Assembly: GCF_947494055.1 (NCBI RefSeq)
Contig: NZ_CANLTR010000001.1
Coordinates: 1-64,000, forward strand
Direction: 5' to 3'
From: an uncultured Jannaschia sp.
GTDB lineage: Bacteria > Pseudomonadota > Alphaproteobacteria > Rhodobacterales > Rhodobacteraceae
DNA length: 64,000 bases
Part shown: piece by piece, positions 1 to 8,945 of the stretch
Position numbering within the stretch: position 1 is the first letter of the stretch
How the letters are laid out: the number at the start of each line of letters is the position of its first letter
The notes under the pieces: model-generated
Told to the model about the DNA's origin: nothing
The model's input: only the letters and a program-made list of their open reading frames with translations
Database searches by the model: none
Made by a program: the position numbers and the translations under genes

Positions 1-210
1 ACCACCGGCCGCGCGCTACGCTACACCGAGGGCTCCGCGCGCGGCCTCCTACACCACCAGCCGGGGCACTACCCGCGCTTTCCGGGACGGACCCGGAGAT
101 GCGGCTTTCACCAGTCCACCAGACGCCTTCTGAACAATACGGCTCCGGGAATGACTCGTCGTGTCCCGGCTGGTAAAGGCTAGCAGAGGCTTTCGAAGGA
201 TCGCGCGTGC
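1..210. other. Window edge, no gene assigned
   Basis: One plus-strand frame is open from base 1 to a TAG near 183, so the 3' end of an upstream gene is possible, but its roughly 60 residues resemble nothing I recognise. A GAAGGA ribosome-binding site for the next gene lies at about 195-200. No clear terminator is visible. Confidence 0.3.
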
Positions 211-1143
211 ATGGCGACCTACCGCGACACGTTTCCGGACACGGACACCGGATTGTTCCTGGCCTATGTCGGCATGGAAACCGACCTGATCTTTACGCGC
301 GGCATCGATCTGTCAGGGTTCGCGTCGTACCCGCTCCTGCAAACGGCGGACGGCCGTGCGCTGCTCGAAGGGTATCTGAAGAACATTATCGAACTCGCGA
401 GGGAGATGGGCCACGGCGTGATCCTCGAAAGCCCGACCTGGGTCGCCAACCGGGATCGAGGCGCGGCGATCGGGTATTCTCCCCGGACGTTGAAACGGCT
501 CAACCGGGACGCGATAGCCTTGATGGCAGACATACGCGCCGCCAGCGGTGACGTGCCGACGATCATCAGCGCCAATATCGGACCACGCGACGACGCTTAC
601 GAACCCGCGGCGCGAATGACCGCCGAGGAAGCGGATCGCTATCACTCCGAACAGATCGCGGCCCTCGCGGATACGGACGTCGATATCGTGAGCGCCTACA
701 CGCTCGCCTACCCGGCCGAAGCGATAGGTATCGTCCGGGCAGCGCGGCATTTCGGATTACCGGTCGTGATTTCCTTTACCGTGGAGACGGACGGCAAACT
801 CCCCACGGGAAGCACGTTGCCGGACGCTATTGCGGAGGTCGATTCCGCGACGGACGGATATGCGGCTTATTTCATGATCAACTGCGCGCATCCGGACCAT
901 TTCAGCCCCGTTCTCGAGGACCAGCACTGGTTGCTACGGGTCCAGGGGCTCGTCGCGAACGCATCGCGTTGCAGTCATGCCGAGCTGGATGAAGCGGAAG
1001 AACTGGATGACGGTGATCCGGACGAGCTTGCGCAACAGCTTTCCGACATTCGGCGGCGATTCCCGCATATTCGCGTCCTGGGCGGGTGCTGCGGCACCGA
1101 CATGCGCCACATGCGAAACATCGCTGTGGCGGCTGCCTTGTAG
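211..1143 (+). CDS. Homocysteine S-methyltransferase family protein
   Basis: A 310-residue zinc-dependent methyltransferase of the MmuM/BHMT type, expected to move a methyl group from a donor such as S-methylmethionine to homocysteine. The zinc ligands are visible: a Cys in INCAHP near residue 224 and the Cys pair in GGCCGT at about 291-296, close to the C-terminus as the family requires. The length is normal and a GAAGGA site precedes the ATG. The donor cannot be told from sequence. A sampled 60-base stretch is about 57% GC against about 70% in the dcw genes, and codons rare elsewhere in the window (TTA, ATA) occur, which may mean a different origin. Confidence 0.85.
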   Translation: MATYRDTFPDTDTGLFLAYVGMETDLIFTRGIDLSGFASYPLLQTADGRALLEGYLKNIIELAREMGHGVILESPTWVANRDRGAAIGYSPRTLKRLNRDAIALMADIRAASGDVPTIISANIGPRDDAYEPAARMTAEEADRYHSEQIAALADTDVDIVSAYTLAYPAEAIGIVRAARHFGLPVVISFTVETDGKLPTGSTLPDAIAEVDSATDGYAAYFMINCAHPDHFSPVLEDQHWLLRVQGLVANASRCSHAELDEAEELDDGDPDELAQQLSDIRRRFPHIRVLGGCCGTDMRHMRNIAVAAAL

Positions 1144-1350
1144 GCCAAACCTTCACGCCCGCCATCCTTGCACGGAACAGGCTCCCGTCGATCTTTCGCC
1201 GTTGAGAGACAAGGTTGTCGGAAAGTGAGGCGACCCTGACATCGCGCAAGGCCATTCCTTCACCGTTTTCGGATGGAATTGCTCGGCCTCGGTGGCAGGC
1301 TTCAGCAGCAATCTCGACACCGAGCCGCTTGTGGATCCGTCATCTCAGCC

Positions 1351-2070
1351 TCAGAGAACGGACAGGATCGCCGCATAGGCGACCGCCGCGCCGACGAACG
1401 GCCAGAACCGGCTTTCGCGCTCCTCCGGCAGTTCCTCCTTCAGCACGTTCAGCACGACCCCGCCGGCCAAGAAGGCGAATAGGAAGGCGATCCAGATCTC
1501 CGACAGATCGGCGAGGCTGCCCAGTACCCAGCCCCCCAGGACGGCCCCGGCAAGGACCCAGCGCGCGACGCGATCGTAGCGCGCCTGATGGTCCTGCCGA
1601 AGCCCGAAATCGTTGGTGACGAAATGCAGCGCCATCACCGCCCCGTAGATCACCAGCGACCGGAACCCGGCATCCTCCCGGTGCAACAGGAGATAGCCGA
1701 TGATCACGTTGTAGAGCGCGAAGGAGCCGATATGGAGCCAGAACGCCCAGGCCGTTGGATGCGCCCGCTCCACGCGCTTGCGGTGCGTTTTTATGGCCCG
1801 CTCCAGCCCGTAGAACGTCACCAGTCCGGTGAGCGCGAGCGAATAGACGATCGCTTCTGCGGCCGCCTCGTCCGTCTCGAGTTCGTGGGCGAAGGTGGCC
1901 CGGTGGCTCGCGAGTTCCGGCAGGATGTGCAGGAAGACATAGGCGACCGCCACGCCGCCCGCCCCCGACAACCAACGGCTGCGGGGGGTGCGGTCGAGGA
2001 CCTTGATCCAGCCGATGCCGACGTGAACGAGGGCGAACAGGCTCGCGAAGAGGAAGCTGGCGACGATCAT
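1351..2070 (-). CDS. ZIP-like multi-pass membrane protein
   Basis: A 239-residue protein with about seven or eight hydrophobic segments. The second carries His, Pro and Glu in a pattern seen in ZIP metal transporters (FLHILPELASH, near residue 46), and the last two segments (AGGVVLNVLKEELP and following) also resemble the C-terminal pair of ZIP proteins. The variable loop between about 85 and 115 is basic. Metal transport is inferred from this resemblance only; a conserved hypothetical membrane protein is the safe name. It is convergent with the upstream methyltransferase and separated from it by about 200 bases in which I see nothing. Confidence 0.6.
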   Translation of the reverse strand: MIVASFLFASLFALVHVGIGWIKVLDRTPRSRWLSGAGGVAVAYVFLHILPELASHRATFAHELETDEAAAEAIVYSLALTGLVTFYGLERAIKTHRKRVERAHPTAWAFWLHIGSFALYNVIIGYLLLHREDAGFRSLVIYGAVMALHFVTNDFGLRQDHQARYDRVARWVLAGAVLGGWVLGSLADLSEIWIAFLFAFLAGGVVLNVLKEELPEERESRFWPFVGAAVAYAAILSVL

Positions 2071-2158
2071 GCCGGGTCAATGCCGGGCGGCGTGCTCCGT
2101 TCCCCGCGCCCGCCCGGAGACCGGATCCGGTCCGGGAGGGGACGGTCCGAAGGCGCGA

Positions 2159-3283
2159 TCAGGCCCGCGTCACGTCGTGGTCGTAGAGCCAGCGATAGGC
2201 ACCGGTCAGCGTCGACGGCCGCACCCGGTCGAGCGTCCGCAGCGCCAGATGCGCCGCCCGTTTCCGCGCGCCCGACAGGTGATAGTTCCGCGCGTTCCCC
2301 CGCGCCGCGCGGAGCGCCCGCGCCACGCGGGGCCGGCGCGCATCCTCCCAAGCGGCCGGATCGTCCAGCATCGCGGCCAGCGTCCACGCGTCCTCGAGGG
2401 CGAGGTTGGCGCCCTGCGCCAGAAAGGGCAGCGTCGGATGCGCGGCATCACCGATCAGGGTGCAGACGCCCCGACGCCAACGCGGCGTCGCCCCATGATC
2501 CATGAGCCCCCAGAGATGCACCATATCGACCTGCGCCAGGAGGCCGGGCACCGGGTCCGCGAACCCGGCGAAAGCGCGACGGAGGTTCTCGGGCGCGTCC
2601 CTTCGCGACCAGCCCTCCGCGGCCCACTCGGCACGCTCCTCCACGGCCACGAGGTTGAGCGAGGTGCCGTCCCGCAGGGGATAGCAGACCAGGTGCCGTC
2701 CGGGCCCGGCATGGATGCGCGCCTCGCCGGGCCAATCCGTGACCGGCACGATGGCCCGCCAGGCGACCTGCCCGGTGAAGTCCGGACGGTGATCCGGCGC
2801 GACGAAGGCCCGCGCCGCCCCGCGTGCGCCATCGGCGCCGATCAGGCGGGACGTCGCGATCGTCTCGCCGGACGCCAGCCGGAGTTCGCGCCCGTCGACC
2901 CCGACCCCCGCGACCTCCGCCCCGAGCCGGATCGCGACACCCGTCGCCTCGGCCCGGGCCGCCAAGGCGGCGATCAGGTCGGCGCGATGCAGGAACCGGA
3001 AGCCGGGCCCGAGCGGGGCGCGAATGACGCGGCGTCCCGTAAGGCCTTCGATCAGGTGGATCGCCGCATTCCCGATCGCGGGCGGCGCGACGCCCAGCGC
3101 GTCCAGCACCCGTCCGCCATTCGGCGCGATCTGCAGGCCGGCCCCGATCTCCGTCAGCGCCGGGGCCTGTTCAAGGAGGGTGACGGCGTGGCCACGCTGC
3201 GCACAGGCGATGGCGCAGGCCAGCCCGGCGACACCGCCGCCGAGAATCGTGACGGCACCGCGACGGGCGTCAGTCGTCGCGAT
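2159..3283 (-). CDS. FAD-dependent monooxygenase, non-canonical start
   Basis: A flavoprotein hydroxylase of the salicylate hydroxylase/UbiH type (NAD(P)H- and O2-dependent ring hydroxylation). The FAD Rossmann motif GGGVAGLA is near the N-terminus, with GADGARGAAR mid-protein and GDAAHPTLPFLAQGANLALEDA-type FAD/ribityl contacts near the C-terminus. The frame opens after a TGA at 3328-3326 and has no ATG, GTG or TTG before the Rossmann motif; the first GTG (3109) would remove the FAD fold. The end given here is a possible ATC start (3283) preceded by AGAAGG, overlapping the dksA stop by 14 bases; an ATT at 3247 is another option. The substrate is unknown. Confidence 0.75.
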   Translation of the reverse strand: MATTDARRGAVTILGGGVAGLACAIACAQRGHAVTLLEQAPALTEIGAGLQIAPNGGRVLDALGVAPPAIGNAAIHLIEGLTGRRVIRAPLGPGFRFLHRADLIAALAARAEATGVAIRLGAEVAGVGVDGRELRLASGETIATSRLIGADGARGAARAFVAPDHRPDFTGQVAWRAIVPVTDWPGEARIHAGPGRHLVCYPLRDGTSLNLVAVEERAEWAAEGWSRRDAPENLRRAFAGFADPVPGLLAQVDMVHLWGLMDHGATPRWRRGVCTLIGDAAHPTLPFLAQGANLALEDAWTLAAMLDDPAAWEDARRPRVARALRAARGNARNYHLSGARKRAAHLALRTLDRVRPSTLTGAYRWLYDHDVTRA

Positions 3284-3692
3284 GGACCTTCTCGCGCCGC
3301 TCGTGCGTCTCCTGCGCCTCGACCGTCATCGTGGCGATCGGGCGCGCGTCGAGACGCTTGAGCGAGATCGGCTCGCCGGTCTTCTCGCAATAGCCGTACT
3401 CGCCCTCCTCGATCCGGCGCAGGGCCGCGTCGATCTTGGCGATGAGCTTGCGCTGCCGGTCCCGGGTGCGCAGCTCGAGGGCGCGGTCGGTCTCCTCGGA
3501 GGCGCGGTCGGCGATGTCGGGGATCGAACGCGCGGCGTCCTGCAGCCCCTCGATCGTCCGCTCGGTCTCGTCCAGCAGGTCGTTTTTCCAGGCGAGGAGC
3601 TTGCGGCGGAAATATTCCGTCTGCCGATCGTTCATGAACGGTTCGTCCTCGGCGGGCGTGTAATGGTTCGGAAGAAAGGTTTCGGCTTTCAT
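3270..3692 (-). CDS. dksA: RNA polymerase-binding transcription factor DksA
   Basis: A 140-residue DksA/TraR protein that binds the RNA polymerase secondary channel and works with ppGpp in the stringent response. The coiled coil spans about residues 25-95. The zinc-finger region (GEYGYCEKTGEPI, about 97-109) keeps only one of the four canonical cysteines: the usual CxxC partners are Thr, Thr and Ala. Zinc-free or thiol-type DksA proteins are known, and a single-cysteine form is known in Rhodobacter sphaeroides, so this is lineage-typical and not damage. Its 3' end overlaps the FAD monooxygenase frame. Confidence 0.93.
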   Translation of the reverse strand: MKAETFLPNHYTPAEDEPFMNDRQTEYFRRKLLAWKNDLLDETERTIEGLQDAARSIPDIADRASEETDRALELRTRDRQRKLIAKIDAALRRIEEGEYGYCEKTGEPISLKRLDARPIATMTVEAQETHERREKVHRDD

Positions 3693-3870
3693 GTGCGGTC
3701 CCTCGTGCCGGTTAATATGAGGACGGGGCCGTGGCGGACCTCCGTATCCGGCGCTTATGGCGGGCGCTTACAGGAGACCGCCCGCGATGTCACGCCCCGC
3801 GGGGGGTCCTGTTGGCTCCGTGTCACCGGGCTGTTATCGCGCGGGAAACGATGGCGGGCGAGGTCGCGGA

Positions 3871-4713
<843 letters not shown>

Positions 4714-4768
4714 GCGTCCGGACGCCGATCGGCGACGGCCCGCCGCATTCCGGTCACATTCCCCGCCC

Positions 4769-5263
4769 ATGATCGACGGCAACGCACGAAGATGCGAGCG
4801 GGCAGGAATGGACGAACACGCACTCGAGCTTCGGCCGGTGACGGCGGCGGACCGGACAGTCTGGGGCGAACTCTGGACCGGCTACCTGGCCTATTACGAA
4901 ACCGAGCTTCCGACGCAGGTCTACGAGACGTCGTTTGCGCGGCTTCTGTCGGACGATCCGACCTCGTTCTCCGGCCTGATCGCCTGGTCCGGTGGTGCCG
5001 CAAAGGGGCTCGTGCACTGGGGCCGGCACCCCCACATGTGGCGACCCGAGGGCGTGGTCTACCTTCAGGACCTCTACACCGTGCCGGAGGCGCGCGGGCG
5101 CGGCATCGCGCGGCGACTGATCGAGGCGGTCTACGCGGATGCGGATGCGCGGGGATGTCCGCATGTCTACTGGCTGACGCAGGAGTTCAACTACGCGGGC
5201 CGAATGCTCTACGACCGGATCGGCCGGCGCACGCCCTTCATTCGCTACGACCGTCCCCTCTGA
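4769..5263 (+). CDS. GNAT-family N-acetyltransferase
   Basis: A 164-residue acetyl-CoA-dependent acetyltransferase. The acetyl-CoA pyrophosphate loop is VPEARGRGIARRLIEAVY (about 107-124), preceded by the strand VVYLQDLYT and followed by the C-terminal NYAGRMLYDRIG motif, an order typical of GNAT enzymes. The substrate cannot be deduced. An ATG at 4808 is an alternative start giving 151 residues, with AGGA directly before it; neither start has an ideal ribosome-binding site. The TGA shares one base with the ATG of the next gene. Confidence 0.85.
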   Translation: MIDGNARRCERAGMDEHALELRPVTAADRTVWGELWTGYLAYYETELPTQVYETSFARLLSDDPTSFSGLIAWSGGAAKGLVHWGRHPHMWRPEGVVYLQDLYTVPEARGRGIARRLIEAVYADADARGCPHVYWLTQEFNYAGRMLYDRIGRRTPFIRYDRPL

Positions 5264-6624
5264 TGCGCCGGACGCTCGTCACCCTCGCCGTCATGGCGCT
5301 CGCCGCCTGCGCGCCGGTCCTGCCGCAGGCGACGCGCGGCGCGGTGGCGGAGGCCCGGATGGACCTGCCGCCGTTGCGCCGGTTCTCGGGCCCGCCCGCG
5401 CTCGCGATCCCGGTGCAGTCGAACCGGTCGCTCGCCCGCGACTTCATGGCGCTGACCTTCCGGCTCGAGACGGGGACGCAACTCGACACCTTCACCCGGT
5501 TCGAGGGTCCGATCACCGTCGGCGTGGAGGCACGCGGGCCGGTCCCGGGGACCCTCGGCCCCGATCTCGACGATCTCCTCGCGCGATTGCGGACGGAAGC
5601 CGGGATCGAGATCGCGCGCGCGACGCCGGGTGAGAAGCCCTCGATCACCGTCAGCGCCCTGCCCCGCGCGACGCTCGCGCGCCATGTGCCCGGCGCGGCC
5701 TGCTTCGTCGTGCCGCGAGTGAGCGGCTGGGCCGATTACCTCGCGCGCCGCAGAACGGACGCGGTCGACTGGACCACGCTCGTCACGCGCAGTCGGGTCA
5801 GCGTGTTCCTGCCCGCCGACGTCAGCCCGCAGGAGATTCGCGACTGCCTGCACGAGGAGCTGGCGCAGGCGCTCGGGCCTCTCAACGACCTCTACCGCCT
5901 GCCGCATTCGGTCTTCAACGACGACAACATGCATGTCGTGCTGACGGATTACGACATGACGATCCTGCGGGCGACCTACGATCCCCGGCTCGCCTCCGGC
6001 ATGTCGCGCGACGCGGTCGCGGCGCGGCTTCCGGCGATCCTCGCGGACGCCAATCCCCGGGGCCGCGTCGCGGCGCGGGCGGCCGCGGCGTCGGACGCGA
6101 ACTGGGATGCGGCGCTGCGCGGCGCGCTCGACCCGGCCGGCACGGACCGGACGCGGCTCGACAGCGCGCGGCGCGCCGTGGCGCTGGCGGAGGCGGCGGA
6201 CTGGCCCGACGGGCGGCTCGCCATGTCGCATCTGGCGCGCGGCCGGGCCGCACTCCCGCTGGACGGCGACGAGGCCGTCGCGTCGTTCCGCACTGCCGAG
6301 CGGACCTACCGACGCGCCTTCGGCCGTGGCCTGCAGACGGCGCAGGTCTCGATCCAGCTGGCCGCCTTCGCGCTCTCCTCGGGCCGGGCGGACATCGCGC
6401 TGGCGGAGCTCGACCGGGCGATCCCGGCGGCCTACGACGGCCAGAACGCCGCGCTTCTCGCCACGCTCCTGCTGATGCGGGCCGAAGCGGTCGAACTGCG
6501 GGGCGACGCCGCCGAGGCACGCGCCACGAGGCGCGAAGGGCTGGCCTGGGGCCGCTACGCCTGGGGCGACGCCGCGCTGACGCGGCAGGCCGCCGAGGTT
6601 GCGAGCCTGCGCCCGGCGGCGTAA
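5263..6624 (+). CDS. DUF2927 lipoprotein
   Basis: A 453-residue exported protein. The first 16 residues form a short signal sequence ending in the lipobox LAAC, so it should be a lipid-anchored periplasmic protein. The body resembles DUF2927 proteins of Rhodobacteraceae: a predicted zincin-like part containing DCLHEELAQALGPLNDLY and a C-terminal helical repeat region (about 300-450) that looks TPR-like. No biochemical function is known to me. Its start overlaps the acetyltransferase stop (TGATG), so the two are translationally coupled. Confidence 0.75.
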   Translation: MRRTLVTLAVMALAACAPVLPQATRGAVAEARMDLPPLRRFSGPPALAIPVQSNRSLARDFMALTFRLETGTQLDTFTRFEGPITVGVEARGPVPGTLGPDLDDLLARLRTEAGIEIARATPGEKPSITVSALPRATLARHVPGAACFVVPRVSGWADYLARRRTDAVDWTTLVTRSRVSVFLPADVSPQEIRDCLHEELAQALGPLNDLYRLPHSVFNDDNMHVVLTDYDMTILRATYDPRLASGMSRDAVAARLPAILADANPRGRVAARAAAASDANWDAALRGALDPAGTDRTRLDSARRAVALAEAADWPDGRLAMSHLARGRAALPLDGDEAVASFRTAERTYRRAFGRGLQTAQVSIQLAAFALSSGRADIALAELDRAIPAAYDGQNAALLATLLLMRAEAVELRGDAAEARATRREGLAWGRYAWGDAALTRQAAEVASLRPAA

Positions 6625-6633
6625 GGCGCGGCC

Positions 6634-6795
6634 ATGCTCCCCCTGATCACAGCCATTCTCGGCGCCGTCCTCGGCGCGTTCACCGCCCGCCGCCGGCGCG
6701 GCAACGGCTTCGACATCGCGCAATGGGCGACGGTCTGGGCGATCATCGGCGGGCTCCTGGGCTTCCTCGCGCTCCTCGTGCTCGTGCGGCTCTGA
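6634..6795 (+). CDS. Small two-helix membrane protein
   Basis: A 53-residue ORF with two hydrophobic segments (about 1-16 and 30-51) joined by a basic loop containing ARRRRGNGFD. The arginines suggest an N-out/C-out hairpin. It sits 9 bases after the DUF2927 gene and 11 bases before the VWA gene, in the same direction, so it belongs to the same transcript. Small proteins like this occur next to CoxE-like genes in the family; no function is known. Confidence 0.6.
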   Translation: MLPLITAILGAVLGAFTARRRRGNGFDIAQWATVWAIIGGLLGFLALLVLVRL

Positions 6796-6806
6796 CCGGA
6801 GGCGCG

Positions 6807-7991
6807 ATGTTCCTGCGCTTCTTCGAGACCCTGAGAGCCGCCGGCGTGCCCGTCTCGCTGCGCGAGCATCTGGCCTTTCTCGACGGCATGGCCGCGGGTC
6901 TCGTCACCTTCGACGTCGAGGGGTTCTACTACCTCGCCCGCGCTGCGCTGGTGAAGGACGAGCGGCATATCGACCGGTTCGACCGCGCCTTCGCCGAGAC
7001 GTTCGAGGGACTGGAGCATATCTCGACCGAGGACGTGCTGAACGCCGTCGACCTGCCCGCCGACTGGCTGGCGAAACAGGCGGAGAAACACCTGAGCCCG
7101 GAGGAGCGCGCCGAGATCGAGGCGGCGGGCGGGTTCGACAAGCTGATGGAGAAGCTGCGCGAGCGTCTGGCCGAGCAGACGGACCGTCATCAGGGCGGCT
7201 CCAAGTGGATCGGCACCGCCGGCACCTCGCCGTTCGGCGCCTACGGCTACAACCCCGAGGGCGTCCGCATCGGTCAGGACGAGAGCCGTCACCGGCGCGC
7301 CGTCAAGGTCTGGGACCGTCGCGAGTTCCGCAACCTCGACGACAGCGTGGAACTCGGCACGCGCAACATCAAGGTCGCGCTGAAGCGCCTGCGCGCCTGG
7401 GCGCGGGAGGGCGCGGCGGACGAGCTCGACCTCGACGACACGATCCGGTCCACCGCGAAGGCGGGCTATCTGGACGTGAAGACCCGGCCGGAGCGGCGGA
7501 ATGCGGTGAAGCTGCTGCTGTTCCTCGACATCGGCGGTTCGATGGACCCGCATGTCCAGGTGGTGGAGGAGCTGTTCTCCGCCGCCCGCGCCGAGTTCCG
7601 CACGCTCGAGCACTTCTACTTCCACAACTGCCTCTACGAAGGCGTGTGGCGCGACAATCGCCGCCGCTGGAACGCGGTCACGCCGACGCAGGAGGTGCTC
7701 AATACCTACGGCCCCGACTACCGCTGCATCTTCGTCGGCGACGCCGCCATGTCGCCCTACGAGATCGCCGTCCCCGGCGGCGCCAACGAGCACTGGAACG
7801 CCGAAGCCGGACAGGTCTGGCTCGAACGGGCGCGGGGGCAATGGGGTCGCAACCTCTGGATCAACCCGCTGCCGCGCGAACATTGGGACCACACCCGTTC
7901 CGTCGGCATGATCCGCGAGATCTTCGGGGACCGGATGGTGCCGATGACGCTCGAAGGGCTGGCGCGGGGGATGCGGATGCTGACCCGCTGA
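6807..7991 (+). CDS. VWA domain protein, CoxE-like
   Basis: A 394-residue VWA_CoxE protein. The metal-ion adhesion site is near residue 241 as DIGGSMD, where the second position of the usual DxSxS is Gly (DxGxS), a variant common in this subfamily. The C-terminal part keeps EHWDHTRS and WINPLPR. CoxE proteins pair with MoxR/CoxD ATPases; the partner is probably the ATPase at 3871, 2.1 kb upstream on the same strand. The ATG at 6807 follows GGAGGC at a good distance; an in-frame ATG at 6723 lies inside the preceding small gene and is unlikely. Confidence 0.85.
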   Translation: MFLRFFETLRAAGVPVSLREHLAFLDGMAAGLVTFDVEGFYYLARAALVKDERHIDRFDRAFAETFEGLEHISTEDVLNAVDLPADWLAKQAEKHLSPEERAEIEAAGGFDKLMEKLRERLAEQTDRHQGGSKWIGTAGTSPFGAYGYNPEGVRIGQDESRHRRAVKVWDRREFRNLDDSVELGTRNIKVALKRLRAWAREGAADELDLDDTIRSTAKAGYLDVKTRPERRNAVKLLLFLDIGGSMDPHVQVVEELFSAARAEFRTLEHFYFHNCLYEGVWRDNRRRWNAVTPTQEVLNTYGPDYRCIFVGDAAMSPYEIAVPGGANEHWNAEAGQVWLERARGQWGRNLWINPLPREHWDHTRSVGMIREIFGDRMVPMTLEGLARGMRMLTR

Positions 7992-8004
7992 CCGATCGTG
8001 CATA

Positions 8005-8027
8005 CGTCAAGTTGCTTGATTAATCAA
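8005..8027. promoter_or_regulatory. Palindromic operator candidate, copy 1
   Basis: CGTCAAGTTGCTTGA (8005-8019) contains the inverted repeat TCAAG-TTG-CTTGA and overlaps a second, perfect 12-base palindrome, TTGATTAATCAA, at 8016-8027. The 15-mer recurs at 8115. Dyads of this size are typical of MarR/LysR-type or other dimeric regulators. No regulator gene is adjacent, so the binding protein is unknown. Confidence 0.4.
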
Positions 8028-8114
8028 AGGTCGGATTGGACGCGCGCAAGTCGGCGTCGCAGTCCTGGCGATATTGCATGTCCATCGGTTCGTCGCGGAC
8101 CGGGCGGACATATT

Positions 8115-8129
8115 CGTCAAGTTGCTTGA
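8115..8129. promoter_or_regulatory. Palindromic operator candidate, copy 2
   Basis: A perfect second copy of CGTCAAGTTGCTTGA, 110 bases from the first and 87 bases before the peptidase start. Downstream similarity continues loosely (TAA, then AAAGGTCGG), which suggests a duplicated promoter or operator segment instead of chance. Confidence 0.4.
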
Positions 8130-8215
8130 ATAAGTCGCGCGCCGGCGAAAGGTCGGTCGCATGCGACGTGCCGACCGGTTCCCTTCGGCCGCCATCGCCC
8201 CCATATCGTCTGGCG

Positions 8216-8905
8216 ATGCTGAAGCTTCCCGCCCTCCTCCTCGCGCTCGGCTACGGGCTCGTCATGTGGTTCTTCTCCGCCTGGCGGCTGAAGCGGGAGA
8301 TGGACGAGTCCTCGACCCAGCTCGAGGATACCCGCCTCGACGCGGTGTTCGGGCGGATGGCCAAGGTGCTCGACGTGCCGCGGATCCGGGTGAACGTCCA
8401 CGAGGTGCAGCCGGTCAACGGGCTCGCCGCGCCCGACGGACGCATCTTCCTGACCCGCGGCTTCCTCGACAAGTTCCGCACCGGCGAGGTCACGGCGGAG
8501 GAGCTTGCGAGCGTCGTGGCGCACGAGTTGGGCCATGTGGCCCTCGGCCATTCGCGGCGGCGGCTCATCGACTTCTCCGGCCAGAACGCGATCCGCGTGG
8601 TCCTGATGGGCGTGCTGGGCCGGGTCCTGCCGGGCGTCGGACCCTATCTGGCGAACATGCTCGCCTCGCTCGTGGCCGCGCGGCTCTCGCGGCAGGACGA
8701 GTACGAGGCCGACGCCTATGCCAGCGCGCTTCTCGTCAAGTCCGGTATCGGCACCGGGCCGCAGAAATCGCTGTTCCAGAAGCTCGAGAAGATGCACGGC
8801 GCCGGTGGCCGCGGCGTGCCGGCCTGGATGCTGAGCCATCCGAAGAGCGACGAGCGGATCGCCGCGATCGAGGCGAACGAGGCCCGCTGGCAGGTCGAGC
8901 GCTGA
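8216..8905 (+). CDS. M48-family zinc metallopeptidase
   Basis: A 229-residue Ste24/HtpX-like peptidase. An N-terminal hydrophobic segment (about 3-20) anchors it in the membrane. HELGH (about 103-107) supplies two zinc ligands and the catalytic Glu; the third ligand is the Glu in RQDEYEADAYA (about 160-170). The C-terminal SHPKSDERIAAIE is also conserved in M48. It probably degrades misfolded membrane or periplasmic protein. The ATG at 8216 is chosen because the hydrophobic anchor starts there. Confidence 0.88.
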   Translation: MLKLPALLLALGYGLVMWFFSAWRLKREMDESSTQLEDTRLDAVFGRMAKVLDVPRIRVNVHEVQPVNGLAAPDGRIFLTRGFLDKFRTGEVTAEELASVVAHELGHVALGHSRRRLIDFSGQNAIRVVLMGVLGRVLPGVGPYLANMLASLVAARLSRQDEYEADAYASALLVKSGIGTGPQKSLFQKLEKMHGAGGRGVPAWMLSHPKSDERIAAIEANEARWQVER

Positions 8906-8945
8906 GCCTCTGGACGCGGGCCGCCCGCTCCGGCAGATGCGGGGC

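Noticed and set aside
8007..8204. Small minus-strand ORF over the palindromic repeats
   Set aside because: No ribosome-binding site, no similarity, and it covers the repeated operator-like elements, which explain the sequence better.
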